A stretch of 64,000 nucleotides of DNA. Source: Microbacterium aurantiacum (GTDB lineage Bacteria > Actinomycetota > Actinomycetes > Actinomycetales > Microbacteriaceae). Within the stretch, counting starts at the first letter, position 1, and each line of letters starts with the position of its first letter. The notes beneath the pieces were generated by a model. It was not told the origin of the DNA. It was given only the letters and a program-made list of their open reading frames with translations, and searched no databases. The position numbers were made by a program, and so were the translations under genes. Location: assembly GCF_002872075.1 (NCBI RefSeq), contig NZ_PGGU01000007.1, positions 124,001 to 188,000 on the forward strand, written 5' to 3'. Positions 45,261 through 53,717 of this stretch are shown piece after piece.

Positions 45261-45266
45261 TAGAAT
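45261..45266 (+). promoter_or_regulatory. -10 box of the PASTA kinase gene
   Basis: TAGAAT, six bases, then GTG 45273, a clear leaderless layout. Confidence 0.6.
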
Positions 45267-45272
45267 TTCCCT

Positions 45273-47210
45273 GTGACGATCAATCAGCAGGCCGACCCTC
45301 TCATCGGGCGGCTTGTCGACGGTCGTTATCGAGTTCGCGCGCGGATCGCCCGCGGCGGCATGGCGACGGTCTACGTCGCCACCGACCTCCGTCTCGAGCG
45401 CCGCATCGCGCTCAAGGTGATGCACGCGCATCTCAGCGACGACTCCGCTTTCCAGAGCAGGTTCATCCAGGAGGCTCGGGCAGCCGCGCGGCTCGCCGAT
45501 CCGCATGTCGTCAACGTCTTCGATCAGGGTCAGGACGGCGAGCTCGCCTACCTGGTCATGGAGTACCTGCCGGGGATCACCCTGCGTGAGCTGATGCGCG
45601 AGCAGCGCCGGCTGACGATCCCGCAGACGATCACGATCATGGATGCGATCCTCGCCGGGCTCTCCGCAGCGCATCGCGCCGGGATCGTGCACCGGGACGT
45701 GAAGCCGGAGAACGTGCTGCTCGCCGAAGACGGACGCATCAAGATCGGCGACTTCGGGCTCGCCCGCGCGACGACGGCGAACACCGCGACCGGCGCCCAG
45801 CTCCTCGGCACGATCGCGTATCTCGCCCCCGAACTCGTCACCCGCGGCACGGCGGACGCCCGCAGCGACATCTATGCGCTCGGCATCATGCTCTACGAGA
45901 TGCTGACCGGCGAGCAGCCGTACAAGGGCGAGCAGCCGATGCAGATCGCGTTCCAGCACGCCACCGAGTCGGTGCCGCGTCCGAGCGTGCGCAATCCCGG
46001 CGTTCCGGAGCCGCTCGACGAGCTCGTGCTCTGGGCGACCGAGAAGTCGCCCGACGAACGTCCCGACGACGCGCAGGAGATGCTCGACCGGCTGCGCGAG
46101 ATCGAGCGCGAACTCGGCATCGCCCCCGCGGTGGCTGCGGCGACCATGCCGACCCGGCGATCGCAGGCCGACTCCGCCGACCTCACCCAGGTGATGCCGA
46201 GCACGATGGTCATCGCCGATCCGACGGCGCCGGTTCCGCAGCAGCTCGACAACGCGACAGTCCTGCGTCGTCGCGCATCCAAGCGCCGCGCCCGAGGGGC
46301 GTTCCTGCTCACCCTCGTCCTCCTGCTCGCGGTGCTCGCCGGCGGCGTCGGTTGGTGGTTCGGCTCCGGACCGGGGTCTCTCATCGCGGTGCCCAGCGTG
46401 GCGGGTACATATGACGAAGCGGCGGCGACGCTGCAGGCCGAGGGCTTCACGCCGGTTCGCGCCGACGAGCACTCCGTCGACGTGGCGGCCGATACGGTCA
46501 TCCGCACCGATCCGGCAGCCGGTGAGCGCCTCGAGCAGGGCGCCGAGGTCACCGTCATCATCTCTCTCGGACCGGCTCAGCACGACGTCCCCCGCTTGAA
46601 CGACATGACCGAAGACGAAGCGATGGGTGCCCTCGAAGAAGTGAAGGCGCAGATCGGTCCGTCCACGGCCGTGTACTCAGGGGCGGATGCCGGGCTCGTC
46701 ATCAACGCGTACGTCACCCCCCGGTCGGGCGGTGACGTCTACGAATGCGGCGAGGGCTGCCAGCTGTTCGAAGGCGACGGCATCGAGCTCCTCGTGTCGC
46801 TCGGCGCTCTCCCCGACGTGGTCGGGATGACGGCGAACGCGGCCGTCAACGCGCTCGCGGAGAAGGAGATCACCGTCTCCGCGCAGTCGGAGGAGTTCCA
46901 CGACACGATCGAAGAGGGACACGTCATCGCGATGGCCGAACGTGACGGCGGCGGGAACTGGCGACCCGGCGACTCCACGACGCTCGTGGTGTCGAAGGGC
47001 CCTCAGCTGTTCGAGGTACCCGACGTCACCGGTCAGAATCGCGATCAGGCGGCCAACACGCTGCGCGAGGCCGGCTTCGAGCCCACGTGGAACCCGCTGT
47101 GGACACCGTTCCCGAACGGACTCACGGAGGTCACGGGCACCGATCCGGCCGCTGGGACCATGCGCCGCGCAGGCAGCCAGGTCACGCTGCTGATCCGCAG
47201 CGCTCTCTGA
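45273..47210 (+). CDS. Ser/Thr protein kinase with PASTA domains (PknL-like)
   Basis: A 645-residue transmembrane kinase. The kinase domain has the glycine loop ARGGMATVY, the ALKV lysine (K48), HRDVKPEN (140-146), DFG (160-162) and APE (185-187). A Thr/Ser-rich juxtamembrane stretch leads to one helix at 343-363. Four extracellular PASTA-like repeats follow (about 370-645), which bind muropeptides or lipid II in related kinases. Repeat 2 has an insertion with cysteines 492 and 496. Its neighbours (Rv2175c-like gene, DAHP synthase) point to PknL; mycobacterial PknL lacks PASTA repeats, while corynebacterial PknL has them. Confidence 0.95.
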   Translation: MTINQQADPLIGRLVDGRYRVRARIARGGMATVYVATDLRLERRIALKVMHAHLSDDSAFQSRFIQEARAAARLADPHVVNVFDQGQDGELAYLVMEYLPGITLRELMREQRRLTIPQTITIMDAILAGLSAAHRAGIVHRDVKPENVLLAEDGRIKIGDFGLARATTANTATGAQLLGTIAYLAPELVTRGTADARSDIYALGIMLYEMLTGEQPYKGEQPMQIAFQHATESVPRPSVRNPGVPEPLDELVLWATEKSPDERPDDAQEMLDRLREIERELGIAPAVAAATMPTRRSQADSADLTQVMPSTMVIADPTAPVPQQLDNATVLRRRASKRRARGAFLLTLVLLLAVLAGGVGWWFGSGPGSLIAVPSVAGTYDEAAATLQAEGFTPVRADEHSVDVAADTVIRTDPAAGERLEQGAEVTVIISLGPAQHDVPRLNDMTEDEAMGALEEVKAQIGPSTAVYSGADAGLVINAYVTPRSGGDVYECGEGCQLFEGDGIELLVSLGALPDVVGMTANAAVNALAEKEITVSAQSEEFHDTIEEGHVIAMAERDGGGNWRPGDSTTLVVSKGPQLFEVPDVTGQNRDQAANTLREAGFEPTWNPLWTPFPNGLTEVTGTDPAAGTMRRAGSQVTLLIRSAL

Positions 47211-47236
47211 CCGGCATCCGCGCCCGAAACGACGAA

Positions 47237-47262
47237 ACGGCCTCTCCTCTCGGAGAGACCGT
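47237..47262. terminator. Terminator between the PASTA kinase and DAHP synthase genes
   Basis: ACGG-C-CTCTCC pairs with GGAGAG-A-CCGT around a 4-base loop, with one internal mismatch. It lies between convergent genes. Confidence 0.6.
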
Positions 47263-47277
47263 CTCGATGAAGCCGGG

Positions 47278-48618
47278 TCAGCGCTTCTCGAGCTCCTCGG
47301 CGACGAGGAAGGCCAGCTCGAGGGACTGCATGTGGTTCAGACGCGGGTCGCAGAGGCTCTCGTAGCGGGTCGCGAGAGCCGCCTCGTCGATGTGCTCCGA
47401 GCCGCCGAGGCACTCGGTGACGTCGTCACCGGTGAGTTCGACGTGGATGCCGCCCGGGAACGTGCCGACGGCGCGGTGGGCTTCGAAGAAGCCGCGCACC
47501 TCGTCGACGACGTCGTCGAACCGACGGGTCTTGTAGCCGGTGGGCGTGGTGATGCCGTTGCCGTGCATCGGATCGGTCACCCACAGCGGCTGAGCGCCCG
47601 AGTCGCGGACGGCCTCGAGCAGCGGCGGCAGCGCGTCGCGGATCTTTCCTGCACCCATCCGGGTGATGAACGTCAGGCGCCCCGGCTCGCGGTCCGGGTC
47701 GAGCTTGTCGATCAGCGCGAGAGCGGTGTCCGGCGATGTCGTCGGCCCGAGCTTGACCCCGATGGGGTTGCGGATCTTCGAGAAGTAGTCGACGTGCGCG
47801 CCGTCGAGGTCGCGCGTCCGCTCGCCGATCCAGAGGAAGTGCGCGGAGGTGTTGTACGGCGTGTCCGTACGCGAGTCGATGCGTGTCATCGGACGCTCGT
47901 AGTCCATCAGCAGGCCCTCATGGCCGGTGAAGAACTCGACGCGCTTGAGCTCGTCGAAGTCGGCTCCGGCCGCCTCCATGAACTTGATGGCGCGATCGAT
48001 CTCGGCGGCCATCCGCTCGTAGCGCTGGTTGGCCGGGTTCTGCGCGAACCCCTTGTTCCAGGAGTGCACCTCGCGGAGGTCAGCGAAGCCACCCTGAGTG
48101 AAGGCGCGGATGAGGTTCAGCGTGGAGACAGCCGTGTGGTAGCCCTGCAGCAGGCGTCCTGGGTCCGCCTGACGCGAGCCCTCGGTGAAGTCGTAGCCGT
48201 TGACGATGTCGCCACGGTAGGCGGGGAGAGTCACATCTCCGCGCGTCTCGTCGTCGCTGGAGCGCGGCTTGGCGAACTGCCCCGCCATGCGGCCCATCTT
48301 CACGATCGGCATCGAGGCGCCGTACGTGAGCACGACGGCCATCTGCAGCACCGTCTTGATGCGGTTGCGGATCTGCTCGGCGGTGGCCCCTGCGAACGTC
48401 TCGGCGCAGTCGCCGCCCTGCAGGAGGAAGGCCCGGCCGGACGCAGCACGCGCGAGGCGGTCGCGGAGGTTGTCGACCTCACCGGCGAAGACCAGCGGAG
48501 GGAGCCCGGCGATCTGCTGCGACACGGCCGCGACTCGATCGGCATCGGGCCACCGCGGCTGCTGCTTGATGGGGAGTGAGCGCCACGCGTCAAGGGCGTC
48601 GATGTGGTGCTGAAGCAT
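47278..48618 (-). CDS. aroG: Class II DAHP synthase
   Basis: Condenses PEP and erythrose 4-phosphate, the first step of the shikimate pathway. The 446-residue product is a plant-type (class II) enzyme with AFLLQGGDCAETF, GRMAGQFAKPRS, the FFTGHEGLLMDYE segment, GVKLGPTTSPD, WVTDPMHGNG and a C-terminal GGIHVELTGDDVTECLGG. A TAGGCT box six bases before the ATG at 48618 indicates a leaderless transcript; the intervening GGGAGG abuts the ATG, too close to work as a ribosome-binding site. Its neighbour order recalls Rv2178c. Confidence 0.97.
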   Translation of the reverse strand: MLQHHIDALDAWRSLPIKQQPRWPDADRVAAVSQQIAGLPPLVFAGEVDNLRDRLARAASGRAFLLQGGDCAETFAGATAEQIRNRIKTVLQMAVVLTYGASMPIVKMGRMAGQFAKPRSSDDETRGDVTLPAYRGDIVNGYDFTEGSRQADPGRLLQGYHTAVSTLNLIRAFTQGGFADLREVHSWNKGFAQNPANQRYERMAAEIDRAIKFMEAAGADFDELKRVEFFTGHEGLLMDYERPMTRIDSRTDTPYNTSAHFLWIGERTRDLDGAHVDYFSKIRNPIGVKLGPTTSPDTALALIDKLDPDREPGRLTFITRMGAGKIRDALPPLLEAVRDSGAQPLWVTDPMHGNGITTPTGYKTRRFDDVVDEVRGFFEAHRAVGTFPGGIHVELTGDDVTECLGGSEHIDEAALATRYESLCDPRLNHMQSLELAFLVAEELEKR

Positions 48619-48624
48619 CCTCCC

Positions 48625-48630
48625 AGCCTA
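48625..48630 (-). promoter_or_regulatory. -10 box of the DAHP synthase gene
   Basis: TAGGCT on the minus strand, six bases (GGGAGG), then ATG. The layout suits leaderless initiation. Confidence 0.5.
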
Positions 48631-48645
48631 GTGGGCGCCGATGCC

Positions 48646-49344
48646 TCAGGAGCCGCGTGTGACGCGTACCGGAAGCCGGTCCTTCACCGTCGACGCATAC
48701 ACGTCCTCGTACTCCTGAGCGCCCAGCCGCTGCAGCGCGACCATGATCTCATCGGTCACCGAGCGGAGGATGTAGCGATCGTTCTCCATCCCGGCGTACC
48801 GGGAGAAATCGAGCGGCTCGCCGATCACGATGCCGATACGCATGACCCGCGGGACGCGCTGGCCGATCGGCATCGCGATGTCGGTGTCGACCATGATGAC
48901 CGGGATCACCGGCACCTTCGCCTCGAGAGCCATCCGCGCGATGCCGGTGCGCCCGCGGTACAGCTTGCCGTCGGGGCTGCGCGTGCCCTCGGGGTAGATG
49001 CCGAGGAGGTCGCCCCTGCCGAGCACCTGGAGTCCGGTGTTCAGGGAGGCCTCGGAGGCCTTGCCTCCGGAGCGGTCGATGGGGATCTGCCCCGTCGCCT
49101 TCATGAAGAACTTCGTCGCCCAGCCCTTGATGCCCCGCCCGGTGAAGTAGTCGCTCTTGGCGAGGAACGACATCGGCCGATCGATCACGAGCGGGAGGAA
49201 CACCGAGTCCGCGAAGGAGAGGTGGTTGCTGGCGAGAATGGCTCCGCCGCTCGCGGGCACGTTGCGGCGGCCCACGATCCAGGGACGGAAGATCGCCTTG
49301 ACCAAGGGCCCGATCGCGACGTACTTCATCAGCCAGTAGAACAT
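48646..49344 (-). CDS. 1-acyl-glycerol-3-phosphate acyltransferase (PlsC family)
   Basis: A 232-residue membrane-associated acyltransferase making phosphatidic acid or a related lipid. The catalytic NHXXXXD motif is NHLSFAD and the glycerophosphate-binding motif is YPEGTRSPDG; VIPVIMVDT is the fourth block. The N-terminal MFYWLMKYVAIGPLVKAIF is a membrane helix. A TAGACT box ends eight bases before the ATG at 49344, which decides the start over the frame to 49446. It is divergent from the acyl-CoA ligase gene, a plausible functional pair. Confidence 0.92.
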   Translation of the reverse strand: MFYWLMKYVAIGPLVKAIFRPWIVGRRNVPASGGAILASNHLSFADSVFLPLVIDRPMSFLAKSDYFTGRGIKGWATKFFMKATGQIPIDRSGGKASEASLNTGLQVLGRGDLLGIYPEGTRSPDGKLYRGRTGIARMALEAKVPVIPVIMVDTDIAMPIGQRVPRVMRIGIVIGEPLDFSRYAGMENDRYILRSVTDEIMVALQRLGAQEYEDVYASTVKDRLPVRVTRGS

Positions 49345-49352
49345 CGAGGTGA

Positions 49353-49358
49353 AGTCTA
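49353..49358 (-). promoter_or_regulatory. -10 box of the acyltransferase gene
   Basis: TAGACT on the minus strand, eight bases before the ATG. The predicted leader is one or two bases. Confidence 0.45.
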
Positions 49359-49450
49359 GGGCACGGCCGCGCCATCCATGGGAGGAGTTCGGATGGCCCA
49401 TTCGCCTACGCGACTCGGTGTCACTAGGTGTGCGACTGGATTCCATGGCT

Positions 49451-49456
49451 TAGACT
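49451..49456 (+). promoter_or_regulatory. -10 box of the acyl-CoA ligase gene
   Basis: TAGACT, 40 bases before GTG 49497. The leader then contains AAGGAG five bases before the start, so unlike many neighbours this gene uses a normal ribosome-binding site. Confidence 0.45.
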
Positions 49457-49496
49457 CGGGTGCAACCCGTGCCCGACCGGTACCGAAGGAGCTGCC

Positions 49497-51329
49497 GTGG
49501 TCCAGTTTGAAGTCCCCGCGATCGTCCCCGCCGACCCTGACGCGAACATCGCCGACCTGCTGGTGAAGCGCGTCGAAGCCACCCCTGACCTGGCACTGTT
49601 CTCGGTGCCGGACGGCCAGGGCTGGCGCGACATCACCGCCGCCGATTTCCAGACCGCGGTGGTCGCGCTGGCGAAGGGTTTCGCCGCCGCCGGCATCCAG
49701 CCCGGTGAGAAGGTCGGATTCCTGGCGCGCACCACCTATGAGTGGACGCTCGTCGATTTCGCCCTGTTCTACGCGGGGGCCGTGATGGTGCCCATCTACG
49801 AGAGCAGCTCCCCCACGCAGATCCAGTGGATCATGGAGGACTCCGGCGCCATCGCCCTGATGGTCGAGTCGCCGGAGCACTACGCGCGCGTCGACGAGAT
49901 CCGGGGCGACATCCCGCTCGTCCGTGAGGTCTGGCAGCTGCACCTCGGCGCCATCGACGTGCTGGTGGCCCAGGGGGCCTCGGTGTCGGATGCCGAGATC
50001 GAGCGCCGCCGCAACCTCGCCGTCGGGTCGGACATCGCCACACTGATCTACACGTCGGGCTCGACCGGACGCCCGAAGGGCTGCGTGCTCACGCACAGCA
50101 ACTTCGTCGAGCTGTGCCGCAACTCGGGCAAGGCGCTCGACAAGGTGCTGAGCATGCCCGGCGCGTCCACCCTGCTGTTCATCACCACAGCGCACGTCTT
50201 CGCCCGCTTCATCTCGATCCTCGACATCCACGCCGGCGTGCGCACCGGCCACCAGCCCGACACCAAGCAGTTGCTGCCGGCCCTGGGTTCGTTCAAGCCG
50301 ACGTTCCTGCTCGCCGTTCCCCGTGTCTTCGAGAAGGTGTACAACTCGGCGGAGCAGAAGGCCGAGGCCGGCGGCAAGGGCAAGATCTTCCGCGCCGCCG
50401 CTGACGTCGCCATCGAGCACTCCAAGCTGCTCGAAGAGGGCAAGAAGGTCCCACTGGGCCTCAAGATCAAGTTCGCGCTCTTCAACAAGCTGGTCTACAG
50501 CAAGCTGCGAGCGGCGATGGGCGGCAACGTGCGGTACGCGGTCTCCGGGTCCGCTCCCCTCGGTGCGCGCCTGGGCCACTTCTTCCACAGCCTCGGCGTC
50601 GTCATCCTCGAGGGCTACGGTCTGACGGAGACCACCGCACCCGCGACCGTCAACCTCGCCGACAAATCGAAGATCGGCACCGTCGGTCCCGCGCTTCCCG
50701 GAGTCGGCGTGCGCCTGGCCGAGGACGGCGAGATCGAGGTCCGCGGCATCAACGTGTTCAGGGAGTACTGGAACAACCCGCAGGCGACCGCCGAGGCGTT
50801 CAGCGAAGGCGGCTGGTTCCGAACCGGCGACATCGGCAGCTTCGACGCCGAGGGATTCCTGACGGTCACCGGGCGGAAGAAGGAGATCATCGTCACCGCC
50901 GGCGGCAAGAACGTCGCCCCGGCAGCGCTCGAGGACCCCATCCGCTCGAACCCCATCATCGGTCAGGTCGTGGTCGTCGGCGATCAGCGCCCCTTCATCT
51001 CGGCGCTGATCACGCTCGACCCCGAGATGCTGCCGACCTGGCTGGCGAACAACGGCCTTCCGTCCGAGATGTCGCTGGCCGAGGCTGCGACCAGCGCAGA
51101 CGTCCGCGCGGAGATCCAGCGCGCGGTCGACGCGGCGAACACCCGGGTTTCGCGCGCGGAGTCCATCCGCAAGTTCACGATCCTCGACTCGGAGTGGACG
51201 GAGGCATCCGGTCACCTCACGCCGAAGATGTCCATCAAGCGCAACGTGATCCTCAGCGACTTCGCCGACGAGATCGCGGCGATCTACGAGGAGCCGGTCA
51301 CCACGACCAACGTCTCCCTCGGCGGTTGA
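49497..51329 (+). CDS. Long-chain fatty acid-CoA ligase (FadD15-like)
   Basis: An AMP-binding enzyme of 610 residues that activates fatty acids with ATP and CoA. Motifs are the P-loop-like YTSGSTGRPKG, the adenylate segment EGYGLTET, the hinge region WFRTGDIGSFDAEGFLTVTGRKKE and a C-terminal lysine region (LTPKMSIKRN). GTG 49497 is chosen from the AAGGAG site; the frame back to 49428 lacks similarity. It stands next to the acyltransferase and recalls Rv2187 (fadD15). It may feed acyl-CoA into phospholipid synthesis. Confidence 0.93.
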   Translation: MVQFEVPAIVPADPDANIADLLVKRVEATPDLALFSVPDGQGWRDITAADFQTAVVALAKGFAAAGIQPGEKVGFLARTTYEWTLVDFALFYAGAVMVPIYESSSPTQIQWIMEDSGAIALMVESPEHYARVDEIRGDIPLVREVWQLHLGAIDVLVAQGASVSDAEIERRRNLAVGSDIATLIYTSGSTGRPKGCVLTHSNFVELCRNSGKALDKVLSMPGASTLLFITTAHVFARFISILDIHAGVRTGHQPDTKQLLPALGSFKPTFLLAVPRVFEKVYNSAEQKAEAGGKGKIFRAAADVAIEHSKLLEEGKKVPLGLKIKFALFNKLVYSKLRAAMGGNVRYAVSGSAPLGARLGHFFHSLGVVILEGYGLTETTAPATVNLADKSKIGTVGPALPGVGVRLAEDGEIEVRGINVFREYWNNPQATAEAFSEGGWFRTGDIGSFDAEGFLTVTGRKKEIIVTAGGKNVAPAALEDPIRSNPIIGQVVVVGDQRPFISALITLDPEMLPTWLANNGLPSEMSLAEAATSADVRAEIQRAVDAANTRVSRAESIRKFTILDSEWTEASGHLTPKMSIKRNVILSDFADEIAAIYEEPVTTTNVSLGG

Positions 51330-51352
51330 GCCGCTGCTCGTTCAGCGAATCG

Positions 51353-51397
51353 ACATACGACGAAGGCCCCGCCACCGGCGGGGCCTTCGTCGTATGT
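51353..51397. terminator. Terminator between the acyl-CoA ligase gene and def
   Basis: A 21-bp perfect stem ending GGCCCCGCC, with a 3-base ACC loop. It lies between convergent genes, and its last base touches the def stop codon. Confidence 0.9.
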
Positions 51398-51888
51398 CAG
51401 AACCAGTCGCTCTCACGCACTTCGCGCATCGCGAGCTTGCGGGTCTCCGGGTCGAGCCGGGAGAGATAGATCTTTCCGTCGAGATGATCGGTCTCGTGCT
51501 GCAGGGCCTGGGCGAGTAGGCCCTCTCCCTCGAGGACGACCGGATCTCCATCGAGGTCGATGCCTTCGACGCGTGCCCACGGATGCCGCAGCGCATCATG
51601 CCAGAGTCCTGGCACCGACAGGCACCCCTCCCCGGTCGGCACGGCTTCACCGCGCACCTCGGTGAGGACGGGGTTCAGCACGTATCCGATGTCGCCGTCG
51701 ATGTTGTAGCTGAAGGCGCGGACGGCGAACCCGATCTGCGGGGCCGCGACGCCGGCACGGCCCGGCAGCTCGACGGTCTCGACAAGGTCGGTGACGAGGG
51801 CGCGGACGCCGTCGTCGATCTTCTCGATCGGCGCGCAGACGGTCCGCAGGACTGGGTCTCCGAAGATGCGGATCTCGCGGACGGCCAT
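51397..51888 (-). CDS. def: Peptide deformylase
   Basis: Removes the N-formyl group from new proteins. The 163-residue metalloenzyme has motif 1 as [11 protein letters not shown] (a slight variant of GXGLAAXQ), motif 2 EGCLSVPG with the metal cysteine, and motif 3 QHETDHLDG (HEXXH-type). The ATG shares one base with the stop of the MinD-like gene (TGATG), so translation is coupled. A deformylase fused in operon to a MinD-like gene has no obvious functional logic. Confidence 0.96.
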   Translation of the reverse strand: MAVREIRIFGDPVLRTVCAPIEKIDDGVRALVTDLVETVELPGRAGVAAPQIGFAVRAFSYNIDGDIGYVLNPVLTEVRGEAVPTGEGCLSVPGLWHDALRHPWARVEGIDLDGDPVVLEGEGLLAQALQHETDHLDGKIYLSRLDPETRKLAMREVRESDWF

Positions 51889-53651
51889 CAGGCGGCCTTC
51901 GTGCGCAGGCCCTCGACGAGGTGCGCTGCGAGTTCACGGGCGGCCTGGCGGGTCTCCGATCGCAGGTTGGAGAAGACGATGGTGCCACCACCGGCGATCT
52001 GGGCGTCGTACGGCACTCGCACGACCCGCTTCGCCCGGGTGGCGAAATGCGCTTCGAGTTCGTTCAGCCGCACCAGTGGAGTACCAGGGGTGGATTGGTT
52101 GAGCACCACGATCGCCTCGCGCGCCTGCTCGGCGTAGCCGTTCGTCTCCAGCCACGTCAGTGTCTCCGAGGCGAGTCGCGCCTCATCGACGCTGAGTCCG
52201 CAGACGATGACGATCTGATCGGAGAGATCGAGCGTGGCCGACATGACGGAGTGCACGATTCCGGTTCCGGTGTCGGTGAGCACCAGCGAGTAGTAGTGCG
52301 CCGCGACATCGGCGACGTCGCGGTAGTCGTTGTCGCTGAACGCCTCGGCGATGCGCGGGTCGGAGTCCGAGGCCAGCACATCCAGCCGGGTCGCGTCGCG
52401 GGAGACGATCGCGGAGAGGTCGTGGTACCCCTTGACGTCATCATGGATGCGGACGAGATCGCGCACCGACTTGCTGTGGTTGGGTCGCACGATGCGGTCC
52501 GCCAGGGTTCCGCGGTCGGGGTTCGCATCGACCGCGATGACACGATCCTCGCGAGCATCCGCCAGCGCCATTCCGAGCAACGCGGTGATGGTGGTCTTGC
52601 CCACGCCGCCCTTCCGCGACAGGACAGGCACGAACCGGGCGCCGCCCACGAGTGGGGCCGCGATCCTCGCCGTGAGCGCCTTGCGCTCGCGCGCGCGGCG
52701 TCCGTCGCCGATGTTGATCCTCCGGCCTGACAGCGAGTACAGCAGGTGGCTCCAGGCCCCTTCGGGCTCGGGCTTGGAGACCTGATGCGGGTCGAGGAGG
52801 CGATCGGCGGTGAGCAGATCGGCGCTCTCGCGCGCTGCGTCGCCGAGATCATCCAAGCGCTTCGAGGTCAATGCGACCTCGGCGCGCGCGGCGGCGCGCA
52901 CCGGCTGCGCGGCGACCGCCTTGTCGTTCGAGGTGTCCACGGCGGGGGTCTCCTTCTCGGTGGTCAGCGGCGGCACGGATCCCGCGGATGCGGTGGATGC
53001 AGTGGATGCTGCCCGGTCGGCGCGAGCCTGCGCGAGGAACTGCGCGGCGGCGGCGGACTCGGCTGCGACGGACGCGGCGGCACGGGATGCGGCCGCGCGG
53101 TCCTCTTCGATCACCGGGGCCGCCACGGGTTCGGTGCCGGCGAGGATCCGTTCCCGAGCGAGGGGCGTCTCCTCGACGGGCTCCTCGACGGGCTCCACAT
53201 CGAGGATGGGTTCCACATCGACATCGGATTCCTCGACATCGGGTTCCTCGACATCGGGTTCGTCAGCGACGGCTTCCTCCTCGACGACGGGTTCCTCGAC
53301 CATCGCATCCGGCTCCCCCGCATCCGGGATCGTCGCGGCATCCCGGGCCGTCGTCTCGGACTCCGCGGGGATCTCGATAATGATGTCGGCGGCGTGGATG
53401 CGGCCGATCGCGCGTGCGTCTTCGAAGGGCTTCTCATCGACGATGACGTCGTCGACGATGAGGTCGGCGATGATCTCGCCCTCGACGACACCGTCGTCGG
53501 CGAGATCGTCGTCTTCGTCCTTGGGCAGTGCGACGTTCACCTGAGCGGTGCCGCCGAGGATGCCGATGCCGGTCGTGTCCAGGGACGCGGCGGCGTCGAG
53601 CACTCCTCGCGAATCATCCTCGAGCGGGTCGTCGATGTTCTTCGGGGTCAC
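51888..53651 (-). CDS. MinD/ParA-family ATPase with long acidic N-terminus (EspI-like)
   Basis: A 587-residue protein. Roughly the first 240 residues are disordered and acidic, with [15 protein letters not shown] repeats and an Ala-rich stretch. The remainder resembles EspI-type MinD-like ATPases: [21 protein letters not shown], then the deviant Walker A KGGVGKT at 347-353 and [15 protein letters not shown]. EspI is linked to ESX type VII secretion in mycobacteria, but no ESX gene is in this window. The start is GTG with GGAGTG upstream. It could be a spatial organiser rather than a secretion factor. Confidence 0.85.
   Translation of the reverse strand: MTPKNIDDPLEDDSRGVLDAAASLDTTGIGILGGTAQVNVALPKDEDDDLADDGVVEGEIIADLIVDDVIVDEKPFEDARAIGRIHAADIIIEIPAESETTARDAATIPDAGEPDAMVEEPVVEEEAVADEPDVEEPDVEESDVDVEPILDVEPVEEPVEETPLARERILAGTEPVAAPVIEEDRAAASRAAASVAAESAAAAQFLAQARADRAASTASTASAGSVPPLTTEKETPAVDTSNDKAVAAQPVRAAARAEVALTSKRLDDLGDAARESADLLTADRLLDPHQVSKPEPEGAWSHLLYSLSGRRINIGDGRRARERKALTARIAAPLVGGARFVPVLSRKGGVGKTTITALLGMALADAREDRVIAVDANPDRGTLADRIVRPNHSKSVRDLVRIHDDVKGYHDLSAIVSRDATRLDVLASDSDPRIAEAFSDNDYRDVADVAAHYYSLVLTDTGTGIVHSVMSATLDLSDQIVIVCGLSVDEARLASETLTWLETNGYAEQAREAIVVLNQSTPGTPLVRLNELEAHFATRAKRVVRVPYDAQIAGGGTIVFSNLRSETRQAARELAAHLVEGLRTKAA
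53219..53263. repeat. Three tandem 15-bp repeats coding EEPDV-type units
   Basis: CGACATCGG(A/G)TTCCT is repeated three times in tandem and encodes acidic pentapeptides ([10 protein letters not shown]) of the MinD-like protein. Related but more diverged copies lie just upstream at 53170-53218. Repeat number may vary between strains. Confidence 0.75.
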
Positions 53652-53717
53652 GATGTCACTCCAAGCTTGTGCGGGCCTCGGGTGCGCACCAGGTGCGCGG
53701 CCCTCGCCCGGACAAGA

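Noticed and set aside
53673..53703. Hairpin GCGCAC-CAG-GTGCGC with outer GGGCC/GGCCC arms between pyc and the MinD-like gene as a terminator
   Set aside because: The outer arms are separated from the inner stem by an asymmetric loop of several bases, and no T tract follows in either direction, so I do not call it.
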